A DNA stretch of 64,000 bases. Source: Irpex lacteus (Eukaryota > Basidiomycota > Agaricomycetes > Polyporales > Irpicaceae). Positions within the stretch are counted from its first letter, which is position 1. Every line of letters starts with the position of its first letter. The position numbers and the translations under genes are program-made. The notes below the pieces were generated by a model. That model was not told the DNA's origin. It searched no databases and saw only the letters and a list, made by a program, of their open reading frames with translations. The stretch is from contig MQVO02000001.1 of NCBI GenBank assembly GCA_001986395.2, forward strand, positions 1,922,001 through 1,986,000, written 5' to 3'. Below, in pieces: positions 12,401 through 23,689 of the stretch.

Positions 12401-14256
12401 CCCGACGCTTGTCCTCGCAGACGGCGGGTTTGAGAAGGCGTACTCGTTGGGTGTCGCGCGTCGTAGGTCGTGAAGGAAAGAGGAGGGAGAGAGGAAACGA
12501 GGAAGATGGGAGAAAGGTTACAGGCGCGCTTCAAGTTTCCTGTCAGATCAGCTGTAAACGCAGAAACATAGCATCGGTCATTGCCGAGACTCTTCATTTG
12601 GCAGGCGTCGTGGTTCGCGCCCAATCAACATCAGCTAGTGCGCTGCGCTAGAAGCAGTGAAATGTTTGTTCCTCCTGCAAATCATCATTATTTCCCAGCT
12701 CCAGCCTCCCAGCAGTTGCACAAGGGGGTGGGGAAGTCACTCTCAAGGGTGCGCACGAAGGTTATCAGTGAGTATAACTTCGGTCACTACTGTTTTTCCC
12801 GCCATCGCACTATCATTGGTAGAGACAGGATTGACGATTGCAAATGTCCGCTACCGCCGTTCTGCCGAATCCGGGGAGCCTCACCTCACTGCACGAGCTG
12901 TCGGCATCGTTCGAGAGCGTTCAACCTGGCAAGGCACGACACGACAGAGCTCCGATTTAGGCACCAAACCCTGCAGTGCCTGGAAATTGGGAAATACTGA
13001 CCAAAGCACCCGGATTGCGATCGTTACAACATCGCAACCCAGATTATGATTATCTCGCAGTCACACGCACCGTGCACCTATCGTTGTCGTACGTCTCGTG
13101 TTGTCTCACAACACTGGGAGAATTAGAAATCGAGCATGCGGTAGAAGCAGTTATACCATATTTGCACTGTAACAACGCTCATATTCGCAAGATAGATGAC
13201 TACGGTATCAGAATAGCCGAACATACCGAGATCTTGTCAGGTATCGTGAGTGTATGTATTGATGTATTCAAGAGCTGGCCGGTCGGGTCAATACGCACTG
13301 ATGTACCACCGGATGTATGACCTTTGGACAAACTAAATTTTCCGGAAAAATTGGCGTGCTCTAGTCTGCAGGAAGGGGATCATTGCCACTGTATCAGCGC
13401 AATCTGTCTCCCGCGATTAGATCTATTTTCGGTATAAATCAGTTCACCTAGCAGCGTGCACGCCATGATTGGCAACTCACTGTCATGACCAATGGTTATG
13501 CAGAGCTATGCAGAGGTTCTGAGGAGGCATTCGGTATTGCAGTCTCTCGAAGGAGTAGCAAACCACAGTACGTACTGAATTTGTTGCTACTACTTGATCT
13601 CGTGGCCTCGACTGTCCGTCTGGCATGCCGGTGCCAATGCATCGCCGTACTTCAATCTACAGGCACTTAACGAGGCTATCTGGAGTGGGTAAAAGGATTT
13701 GCATCGATTGCAAGATCTTCATTTAGCCCGGACGATTTCAGGTACGAAATCTATAACCCACACGTACTGCTGCGCCTGTAAGCCTCGCTACTTGCTGTTA
13801 CTGGATGTTTACTCGTGAATGTGCTCTGTAACGTTCGTGAATAGCAAGAGCACACCCATAAATAAACTGTACTTCGCTATGCTTACCTGCTCCGAGTCTT
13901 AGCGATCCGGACCAGCCTGTGCTGGTAGGTCAGATGCAATTGCTCCTCGACCGAGACCTATAGAAAGTCATCATAAACGAGTCATAAGACTGAAGCTCGC
14001 GATACATTTGGACACTGCGGAGGGGTCGACGCAATAGTTGAGAACGCCCTCGGCCAAGACGAATGCGGCCGAGAAACTTCCAGAGCCCGTCTACTTTCGC
14101 CATCGACGCCGACTCAGGCTACAAAACATCCGCTTCCGTCTCCTTCTCCACCATCCGCGGGTACTACCAGCACCATCAGCACTACTATCTATACGCAACT
14201 ACAACTCACCTCAAAATCATCGAGGCATATCCAGATCTCTTAGGACAACCGCCGAG
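12401..14256. other. Divergent intergenic region, kelch-BTB and pyridoxamine oxidase genes
   Basis: This 1.86-kb gap holds the two promoters. On the minus strand the leader just upstream of the kelch gene is pyrimidine-rich. Open frames at 12.6-13.3 kb have no recognisable protein features and no supporting splice structure. No tRNA-like fold or repeat was seen by eye. Confidence 0.5.
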
Positions 14257-15005
14257 ATGGACGTAGTGCTTCCTGAACCCGATAAGCTCAAGATTGTGAG
14301 CCACCGCCAGTACAACCCACCGGAGTCCCTATCTCCAACCTCCGTACTTCCATCACCACTGGATCAGTTCCGCAAATGGTTCACTGAGGTGCAAGGAAAG
14401 GTCGATGAGCCTGAGGCGATGTCTCTCTCGACAGCGACAGCCAAGGGCGTCCCTTCATCGCGGTTTGTGCTGCTCAAGCAAGCAGACAAGAAGGGGTTCG
14501 TCTTCTACACGAACTACACGTCGCGCAAGTCGTTGGAGTTGGAGGAGAATCCGTATGCCGCGTTGGCGTTCTACTGGAAGGCTGTGCATAGGCAGGTGCG
14601 GGTAATTGGAAGAGTAGAGAAGGTCTCGAGGGAGGAAAGCGAGGAGTACTTCACAAGTCGGCCAGTTGGGAGCAGATTAGGGGCTTGGGCGAGCGACCAG
14701 AGCAAGCCAGTGGGAGAAACAGAAGTCCACGATAAGCTCGAGCAAGTCAAGGCGAAGTTTGGAGTGACCGAAGGTACAGAGAATGCTCAGGTGCCTCTGC
14801 CGGACCACTGGGGCGGCTGGAGAGTAATCCCAGAGTACGTGGTGACGATCGTGACAACATGCCGCATACTGACGATAACCCTTGCAGCGAGTTCGAGTTC
14901 TGGTCTGGCAAACCCTCTCGCTTACACGACCGCATCCGCTATCTACGCGTCGAGGGGTCTCCGGATGATGCTCCTGAGTGGAAGATCGATAGACTTGCTC
15001 CTTGA
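14257..15005 (+). CDS. PDX3: Pyridoxamine/pyridoxine 5'-phosphate oxidase
   Basis: FMN enzyme that oxidises pyridoxamine 5'-phosphate or pyridoxine 5'-phosphate to pyridoxal 5'-phosphate, the last step of vitamin B6 cofactor supply. Exons 14257-14834 and 14888-15005 give 231 residues, close to the yeast enzyme. Family motifs are clear: [61 protein letters not shown] and the terminal WKIDRLAP. The [16 protein letters not shown] segment that contacts phosphate and FMN is split by the single intron. The frame is open upstream to 14038 but has no ATG before 14257, and that stretch does not look like protein. The symbol follows the yeast orthologue. Confidence 0.95.
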
Positions 15006-15359
15006 GTTGACACACTCTCGGTCACAAAACGCAGCCTGGTACCAAACGAACAGATGCAAGAACAGCATTGTAACTTCATACAAAGGAAAGTTCATGATTA
15101 TTAGACCCGACACTGCACTTGTATCCTACCTAGTCGTGTAGTTGTATAAATATGCTATGCGCGTGGTAAATTGTACAGAAGTATGCGAGAAAACACAAAC
15201 AGAACACCCAACATGTAGCGGATGACAAAGCGGATGATTATACAAGTCACGGAACAGAGAGAGAGCGAGAGAAGGTAAGGAAAGAAGAGCGCACCGAAAC
15301 ACTATTAGATTATACATGAAGGATTGCATGAACGAGCGCGATGTATACTCTGGCCAAAT

Positions 15360-18300
15360 CTACAGCCAGGTCATCCAGTTGCAGTCCGCGATCTCAGCAG
15401 AGCCGAATCCGCTCGATGAGGACGAGCCGCCATTAGAGCCACCAGCCCTGCTCTGCCATCCAGAGCCAGATTCTGTCTCTGAAGCCCTGCCTGGTCGCAC
15501 ATCCGACCGCATGTTGGACTGGGGATGTGTAACCGTGGGGCCAACATATCCTCTGATACGGGTGAGATGGAAGCCAGTTGCATCGCAGGGATCAAGGGCA
15601 GTGGCGTGCTCTAGGCAACGTCGAAGGAAAGGGTGGGCGTGTTGGAATGGATCCGCGAGGGCCACAGTGGGAGCGATAGGAGTGCTCGTGGTAGTGGGCA
15701 GGACCTTGCGAACAAGAACACTGATCTCGTCTGTCATCTCATCGCGGGGGAGCGGTGAGCCATTTCGCCATGCGACATAGTGTTCACGGGCTCGCGAGAT
15801 GAGTTTGTTCGCAACATGCTACATAGACACGGAAGTTAGAAATCATCCGTGCGGGGCTACAACTGCCGGAGACTCACATAGAACGAAGCAACCTTGGGAC
15901 AGCGGTATCGGACTTGTGTGAATAGGTGAGCTACCCTATCAAGTTCCTGCAAAGCGGTCGGAGCTATCGGTAATGCTGGTGCTCGAGACACCAGGAAACA
16001 CAACGCGCACTGATGGAAGGTGTCACGATCAGTCAGAGAAGACATGACCTTTCATACACTTGGTCGACTTACGGCCGCAGAGAACAGATTATTCCAGAAC
16101 ATCGCATAGCGGATGCTCAACTCGGGCTCCCATTGATGGATGGTGGCGATGGTCGAGATGAGGTTGCAGCAACCGGAGTATACGGCGAGAACGGAGGGCG
16201 CGTAGGTATGCTTTACCGTGAAAGTCTCACTCGACGTAAGAGCTACAGTGAAATAACTCCGGTGGAGGTGCATAATGGCTGTATGGCACGTGAACTGAAT
16301 ATTTGTGAGGCGAGTAGGAATGAGTGGACGTACTAGACAACCGGCTGGCCGACACCATCGCCTGCTGCATGCCTAAGGGTCGTGGGGGTGGTCGATGGTC
16401 AATGTCATCAACTATCTGCAAGGATATCGGAATCTCGAAATTACGGATGTTCCTATCAAGAATGAGGATATCCGTATAGGCTGGAGGCTGCACCGATAAC
16501 GTGACATCGACAACTGGAATGGAGCACTGAACAAGGAATTCGTTTTGCCACCAGATATCTATGGCAGGGTAAGTGACAAGGGGAATGTGGCAATTTAACT
16601 ACGCACAGTCGGTGACGATTGGATCGTCTACCTCGGAGGTCGGCCGCTTGACATCCACATGCCGCATGTTGATTCCGGGCGGTCGGCGCAGAAGTAAGCT
16701 CTGGAGAAGAATATGGAAAAAACGACCGGTCAGGGTGGGGATGTCGCAGCAAAATACCAGCAGAGACAACCAACCAGGCGTGTGTCGAAGCGGAATAGGT
16801 TCCAAAATAGGGACCTGCGATTATCTTGCTCTTCGGGGATGATTTTGGACCTGACGGCATCCCGATCTACACGGAGACAGCTCGGCAACTAAAAGATAAT
16901 CGGATTGAAAATCACACTTACGGAGCATCATCTGCCAAGGGCGATTTTTGAAGCGTTCAGTGAGCCGTACCAAAGCCAATCACGTCAACGAGGTCTTACA
17001 GTCTGCGCAAGTTTGATTGTGAGTCCCTAGTTTCGCGTTTCAGTAAGTCACATTACATAGCGCATGAGGTCACCTATCACTCACAGAGACACTCCAGGCG
17101 TATTCAAACGACTTCTTATCTTCCGAAAAGGCAAGTAGGAACCACTGCATGAAGAACTGGGGATAATCCGTGAGTCCGATGATATCGGAGGACAATATGA
17201 CCAGGATAATTAGTAGTTGCGCGGCACTCACCAACGCTTGTATGGCGTCCATGCTTGTGTCTTCTAGAAGTGGGAGTTCACATAGAGCAGCCCGGGAGAG
17301 GCGATAGTACTGCTCGCCCATCTGTCGACTCTCGTCTCCCCCGTGGAGGTCGACACATGAGCCGAGCGCTAGAATCATCAAGAAGAGGCCAAGTCTATGT
17401 GGCATTAGAGCTGGGAGAGGCGAGGTGTATACGCTATAGATTAGGTTGGGCAGAAAAGACTCGCTGGCATCAGGAAGGAATCTGCATGCAACCGAATTAG
17501 CGAAATTCGGTCCCACGAACGCATGCCCGGGTGGCCCAAAACAAAACAAAGGACTCACTGCCAGAAGGCATTTTCCCGCACTTGTTCGCATATCCGCTGA
17601 GCCTCCTCCTTTGACGGGAGATGGTCACGAATTCGTTGCCGCATAACGAGGTCAGCTTCCGGTGATATCGTCCATGGCGAAGGGAACGCGTGGCTCAGCT
17701 GAGATATATCTGGTGGGATAGGAGCAGCGGTGCTTGATGCTACTCCTGGCCGGGGAGTGTGCTGATAGTACGATGTCAGATAATATATTAACGTCACGCA
17801 TGCGCCGTACCTCATCACCACCAGTACTCTGTGCACGAGGAGAGACACTGGTCGATGTGCTCGCCTTCGGGGGCACGTCTTGCGCAGTATCATGATGCGA
17901 ACCCTGCTGTTCAAGCCCAAACAAATCCGGTGACTTCTTGATCGTCAACAATTCCTCACGCAACAAAGGATGCTTGTCCGACGAGACCTTGAGCTGGACC
18001 TCTTGGAGGCCAGTTTCGAGCTCTCGTATGCGATCACTCATCACCTTTATTTTATCGTGCAATTGTTCTGTGTTGGCAAGGATGAACCTAGAGACACGCA
18101 TGTAAATTCAGCTGAGAAGTAGCGGCGGATTTAACCGTCAGCCCGACCTGCTTCCTTTGCCACCGGTCAGCGCGCCGTCTGGGCATATTTCTGCGCACCC
18201 CCTCTTTCGACACGAGTGACAAGGGAACACTCGATCGCACTGTTTACGGTGTTAATGCAAGCAATGTGAGCAGTACAAGAGCACTCGCCTTGAGTTTGAG

Positions 18301-18584
18301 CCTACGATGCCCACGATGGTCGTTCAGAATCCATACAATGTGGCCCCGACAGTTACACACCTTCTGCACTCCCCACAAGAGAGAGGACGTTTCCTGCCGC
18401 CCTTCTTCGCCTGTTGCTCGCCGCTGCCACTGGCCTCTTGGTCGGCCTCCGGCTGAAGTCCGGGCGAAGCGGAGTTGGGTGTGTAGGGCCTGAGACGGTC
18501 GTCGCCATCCTTGACAGGCCTGAAACGCTTCAGTGGCCTGTCTTGAGGAGCGTTCAAGTCGAGTTCGTACTCGCCATAGTCCAT
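15360..18584 (-). CDS. Zn2Cys6 fungal transcription factor with 15 exons
   Basis: Nuclear transcription regulator of 791 residues; target unknown. Exons in transcript order: 18584-18361, 18301-18289, 18239-18148, 18087-17811, 17761-17559, 17481-17232, 17156-17085, 17026-17000, 16931-16922, 16866-16775, 16700-16607, 16558-16334, 16278-16073, 16009-15878 and 15818-15360. The total is exactly 792 codons with the stop. The zinc cluster near residues 70-105 reads LSCGECRRLKLKC, then DRVFPCHSC and a last Cys before PDGAL. It is followed by a coiled-coil segment (ANTEQLHDKI...RIRELE). The fungal_trans domain covers about residues 240-560, with landmarks LIYSVYTSPLPALMPHRLGL, HRDAVRSKIIP and RPPGINMRHVDVK. 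Exon 2 is 13 bases and ends at a GC donor; exon 9 is 10 bases. The tail is Gly/Ser-rich. Each odd splice is fixed by frame and by continuity with the family. Confidence 0.9.
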
Positions 18585-18957
18585 GGGAGATGGTAGTGGT
18601 AAGGAGAAGACCTGCGAGGCGAGCGGACAGCCTAGTGGTCAGCGTCAAATGAACCCGGGAGTGAGAATGTGATGTCCGAGATTCCGGAAAAGTGGGATCA
18701 ATTGCCCACTATGGCAATACCGTCGGCAACGTGCGCCCTGTTGATGGACTCTCGCGGCGGCCGTCCGGCATGCAACCGGCGCCCCTCTCGAGCTAATATC
18801 CAAGTCATTAACGATCAACAAAAGTAACAGGCCGATCTCTTATTCCACCCTTACTTAGCACTACTAATTTCCTATCGAAGATACAACCACTCGATCACGT
18901 TGCGTTCACTCGGGTCTCCCGCCACCGTCGCTTGACCCTGCCCGACAACTCTTGGCC
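18585..18957. other. Divergent promoter between transcription factor and mitochondrial protein gene
   Basis: About 370 bases separate two start codons facing away from each other. It must carry both promoters. No clear TATA box or repeat was seen. Confidence 0.5.
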
Positions 18958-19471
18958 ATGTTCTACCAACGCCTGCCCCTACCTGCACGTTTACAGAACC
19001 GTTACCACCTTCTGTCGAGGACATTTGCGACGACAACCAGGAATCAAAATGGCGGCAAGCCACGACTGTACAAGGAGTTAGCTGCACCCACACCACCGCC
19101 ACCAGATCCCAGACGGCCTTGGTTCTTCACCGTTTACCGAATCATGAACTTCGCCATAATACCATGTGCGTGACCTGGAAAAAAGCATCCCCAGTTGGTA
19201 TACTCATACCATTTTACGACGTTCTAGTTGCTGCAGCCTATTGCGTCTTTGTTGCTGACTTTGGAGAGCAAGAACATGTGTTCAGTCCTGTGAGCTGGCA
19301 TTCTTCCTTTCATTCAAAGGGCCGTGTACTAACCGGCGGTATCAGGCACGCAGATGGATGGACCGTCAAAGACGCGAGTTCTTCTCCTTATCTTCTGAGG
19401 AGCTAGAGTTGGCGCGTTCTGATAGCAAAGGCGCGTCGTCGGACTCTACATCAAGTCAAGACAAACCATAA
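18958..19471 (+). CDS. Small mitochondrial membrane protein, unknown function
   Basis: Exons 18958-19165, 19228-19289 and 19346-19471 encode 131 residues. The first 30 residues (MFYQRLPLPARLQNRYHLLS...) are rich in Arg and Ser and lack acidic residues, as in a mitochondrial targeting peptide. A Pro-rich stretch is followed by a hydrophobic segment running from WFFTVYRIMNFAIIP across intron 1 into AAAYCVFVADFG, probably one membrane helix. The C-terminus (ARRWMDRQRREFFSLSSEE) is a charged helix, then a Ser-rich tail. The size and layout suit an inner-membrane or respiratory accessory protein, but I do not recognise the family and assign no function. ATG 18958 is used because the targeting peptide starts there. 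Confidence 0.75.
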
Positions 19472-21585
19472 ACGTTATGTCGACGACCAACTAAGTCAAT
19501 TGATGCAAAGCAAAACAATAGCTAGAACTCAAATTGGAGGGTATCATGAAGGCCGCAGCGATCTGTGCCCTCCCTAGCATTAGTGCGATCCCCTTCAGGG
19601 AGGAGGGCAGCTTCGCATTGTAGCGTTCAGCTAGTGGCAATCGGCTCCCTTGGAGACCCATAATACAAACCCCTTGACGTGTCGACATACACCATTCTTG
19701 TTTAATCCAGGTAACACGAGCATCAGGTGAGCATTCTATCATTTTAATCACATGTGGGACTTTATCTAGGCAAAGAGACATTTTGTGATATTGGACCCCT
19801 CGCTCAGATAGCACCTGTTCGGTCAGGTGAAACAGTTACAACGAGCACGAAAAGTTGTGCGTTACTCGGTTCCAATCTCGAAATGGGGCAAGCGAAACAG
19901 ACGAAAGGCTAAGTGAACCGTGACCTAACCAGCTAAAGGCTGTGAACGACAAGTCTAACGGTTTCCCCGGATATCGAGTTTTCTTTCAGCACGCCTTGTC
20001 TGTGGAATGCGCAAACTTCATTGCTGAGTTAGGAATCCCACTCATGAGCACATTTGGGTTCAATACCGGCGGAATACAAGGACAATTTCCCGCAGCCCCT
20101 TCCGGACACCGAAGCGATTTCGGCACGGCACACCCGAGTGGTGAGCTTGTGGACGATGGCAATTTCAAGGTACGACTTCTATATCATTCACTCTCACGAC
20201 TACTGCCTGACTCCATAAGTTCAGTTCGCGTTCGCTCCGTAGGCATGTATCCGCCTGTTCATCCATCCGGAGGTCGCTCCCATCCACCATGCACGGACTG
20301 CACGTCACAGGCGAGTATGCAAATCTTCTCTTGTGAGATATAATCGGAAGTAACGTATTCAGCAAAGGAAATTCCTTGTTTCTTTCGAACAGACGATGTG
20401 AATTACAGATCGACATTGTACTCGTAGTACAAAGAGGCTCGAATGTAGCTCGCGCCAACGCAGCACATGCTCGGTTAAACATACGCACAAAGGCTCATAC
20501 CCATACATATATCCGTGTGGCACCCTATATGAACCGGTGATTCGGTGATACTGGTTGAGGCGGTACAGTGGTGAGTTGCAACTTCCGCACTATGGTGAAT
20601 GTCGCATGCCATGTTTTTACTTTTCTATGGAACTCCCACCCATTCAAAGCTATCATCATAATTTTATGCACCAGGGGAGGTACTTCCGAGCATGTTTCCC
20701 CATGTTGCGTTATCATGATTCATGGGTCAATCCGACCGTAAGACGGCATGATATTTGACGTTGATGACTGAATTGTTCATGTTTACAAAAGGTAGATCTT
20801 CGTCAGGATGAATATCATGCTCAAACCTATGAATCACGTTGCTCGTTCTTGCTCTTTGGCATTCCGCTCATATCTCAAGGAGGCATATGATACCCCTCAG
20901 CAAGTTCAAGCTTGACCACAGTCTCCGCAAAGCGCATGATATGAACATCATGAGAGGCTGTAAGTCCATCTCATATATAATTTTCATCATCAAAGACTTA
21001 GCTTCATCAACAGCGAAGTCAAGTTGGTGTCAGATGCCAGTGATTTGCACAGATGTGCAACCATATCGTCTCAGTAAATGGTGGCATATTCAGCACATAT
21101 CGCTTCCCGCTCTGTACATGAATGCGCTCTGTGTCGTTCGTCCGACCAGCTCAGCCAATGGCAGGCGAATTAGCGCGAATGTCATTGGCCAGCTACCAGC
21201 CAATAAGCGTGCCGCTTCTAACTTTTCCTAATATGGAACTACACCTTCCCTTTTAGGATGCCAAGAATACGGGTCTCACGGCGGAACGCTCGTCGCCGGT
21301 TTGCACATTCCGAATGTTCAGCATAGCATCCACTCCGAATCCACTCGCCCAGAACACGAAAGACTTATGATGGTGACTCAGGCGAAGCAGGCTAAGGTTT
21401 CATCGTCGCTAAAGCAAGCGGCACTCCTGAGCTGCGATTGGCGGAAAATGGGCGCTGCGGTGGCTATCGGGTCTTGAGTCGGTAGGACACGGAAAACAAA
21501 GGCCATATAACGATCCACAGGCGAGGGACGCACACACAGGTCTACACACTTCCGAGAATAATCCCCCCATTTTCACTGGTCGACC
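19472..21585. other. Long intergenic region upstream of alternative oxidase
   Basis: The longest gap of the window, 2.1 kb. An open frame around 19942-20168 ends at a good donor (AAG/gtacga) and can be spliced at 20224 to a 5-residue end. It encodes a Gly/Pro-rich peptide I cannot identify, so it is noted but not called. The last 100 bases hold a TATA-like ATATAA at 21505-21510 for the oxidase gene. No RNA gene or repeat was recognised. Confidence 0.45.
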
Positions 21586-23279
21586 ATGCTCAGGACCATA
21601 GCCTCTCCAGCGCTGCGCGCTTCTACTTCCTTTGCCTATGGTGCACCTCGCCTGGCCCCTCGTATGGCTGTTGCGCGGGGGTGGTTCTCTTCTGTACCTC
21701 CTCGCCTAGCACCTGCTCCCAGTGTACCTGCCGACCACTCCTCATCCCATGGGTCAGAAAGCTTGCATCCAAGTACGAATTATTTTATCTATCCACGCAT
21801 TGCCCGCTTTTACTGATCGATATCACAGAGGATGCTACCCCACAGAAAACTGATCCATTAACGAGCGACCCGCTCGATACCGCACCAGCACATATTGTCA
21901 AGGGTGACTGGGTCCTGTTTCACCCGGTGTACGCAAAGGACGAGTTGCATGCTCCCAAGGTACCGTTCGTGTGATGTTAGACGCCAGCCATAGTTTCTCA
22001 TCGATTGATAGGTTATGCATCGTGCTGCGGACAAATTCTCTGATAAAATAGCATATGTGCTGGTTAGATCTGCTAGGTAAGTGGAAGTGTCTCCATAACT
22101 CTCCACCCTCGCTCACACCACTACTCCCAGGAAATGCTTCGATATTGTCTCAGGATATAAGGATAAGAAAGTACCTGAGGGTACAAACCTCTCTCTCGAA
22201 GAGCTCCAGAAGCAAGGTTATATCTTGACCGAACGTGACTGGATGAACGTAAGCTATCTATCTTCTTCAACATAAGATTATCAAGGACCTGATCGATTGT
22301 CCGCCCCGCAGAGAATCTTATTTTTAGAAAGCATAGCTGGTGTGCCCGGTATGGTTGCTGCAACGCTACGACACCTGCGCAGTCTCCGACTCATGGTGTG
22401 TATTTTTACTTTCTTAATGGAGTTTCGGGGTTTGCTTACTTGATATCCCAAGAAACGCGACTCCGGCTGGATCCACACACTTCTCGAAGAAGCAGAAAAC
22501 GAGCGGATGCATCTAATGTATGTCCGGTCATGGCTGTGAAAGAATTCGCTGCTTATCCACCTGCAGGACGTTCATGACTGTTCGGCAACCTTCGATTTTT
22601 TTACGTGGTCTCATTCTCGGAGCACAGGGAGTCTTCTACAACATGTTCTGTACGTCCTTCTTTCACACCATGGCGCTATATCGTGTCAGCTGACGGTAAT
22701 ATTCTTGCAAGTTTTATCCTACCTCCTTTCCCCGAGAGCGTGCCACCGCTTCGTCGCTTACCTCGAGGAAGAAGCAGTCAGAACTTAGTAAGTGCAATCT
22801 CAAATCAGCCGCCGTGCAAGTTCTCATGATCTTCTCATAGTACCCACTGCATCGAAGAAATAGAGGCTGGGCACGTTCCTGGATGGTACGTCCATCGATA
22901 TTCTTCCGTGATAGTCGGCTTGACCTTTCTTGAACCACAGGAAGGACAAGGCTGCACCTTCGATTGCCAAGGAATACTGGCGTCTGAAGGACGATGCGAC
23001 CCTCCTTGACGTGATCTACGCTGTTCGCAGCGACGAGACGACCCATCGTTTCGTCAACCACAGTCTTGCCAACTTGAACCCTACAACGGACGTGAACCCT
23101 TTTGCAATCCGCGAGCCGGATATGCATGTCAAGGGTGCAAAGCTTGGGTGAGTCGTTCTGTCAGTGATCCCTATTCAAGAAGTACTTATATATTATGTTT
23201 CAGCTTCGAGCGTGAAGAAGCCGAGAAGTACGTCGAGCAATCCCGCGACATCATTGAGAAAGCTGCTTCCAAGAATTAG
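21586..23279 (+). CDS. AOX1: Mitochondrial alternative oxidase
   Basis: Diiron ubiquinol oxidase of the inner mitochondrial membrane. It passes electrons from ubiquinol directly to oxygen, bypassing complexes III and IV. Eleven exons (21586-21772, 21829-21959, 22012-22076, 22131-22248, 22312-22395, 22453-22517, 22567-22649, 22712-22787, 22841-22885, 22941-23147 and 23204-23279) give 378 residues, the usual fungal length. An Arg/Ser-rich targeting peptide leads. Diiron ligands sit in the expected order: LESIAGVPGM, the ExxH of NERMHL, LEEEAVRTYTH and the ExxH of SDETTHRFVNH. The C-terminus is charged (EREEAEKYVEQ). In other fungi this gene is induced when the cytochrome pathway is blocked; nothing in the promoter shows that here beyond a TATA-like box. 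Confidence 0.97.
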
Positions 23280-23689
23280 TAGTCTTCCACATACCCCACC
23301 TCATGTCTCTTTACATCACCCACCACTCAGTTTCATGCTATTTATGGATCAACATATTATATCCCGCATCCCACTACTGGTTTGGACTCTCGCTGTGTAT
23401 AAAGTAGCTTTTGTACAGCCTATCTTCAGTGCTTATTTTTACAGTAACATTTTTAGCCCATGTACAATTACAGTAGACATAAAACGAATTCCCGCGAATC
23501 TATCATGCAGCCTTTGGAACCCTGGCAGTGCCCTGCTATGACGATTATGGGCGCCAACGCGTAGATGTCGGCCACTGCTCCGCCTAACGCTGCTAGTAAC
23601 CACCACCATCATGTATCCCACCACCATCCCGCCTTCACCATAATTACCAGCTTCAAACGCTCTCGCTAACGTGCACGACAGAACGCGAG
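23280..23689. other. Intergenic gap between alternative oxidase and Spo71-like gene
   Basis: About 410 bases holding the 3' end of the oxidase gene and the promoter of the next gene. No feature stands out. Confidence 0.5.

Noticed and set aside
12581..13320. Overlapping plus-strand frames upstream of the pyridoxamine oxidase gene
   Set aside because: No protein-like composition, no family features, and no consistent splice path.
14038..14256. Open upstream extension of the pyridoxamine oxidase frame, as a possible targeting peptide
   Set aside because: It is Arg-rich and open but contains no ATG, so it would need a non-ATG start; the enzyme is complete from ATG 14257.
19942..20343. Possible small gene in the 19.5-21.6 kb gap
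   Set aside because: One good donor exists, but the second exon would add only five residues and nothing resembles a known protein. Kept only as a remark.
15360..21585. Possible secondary-metabolite cluster around the second transcription factor
   Set aside because: Neighbours are a vitamin B6 enzyme, a small mitochondrial protein and an oxidase of respiration; no synthase, cyclase or P450 is present.
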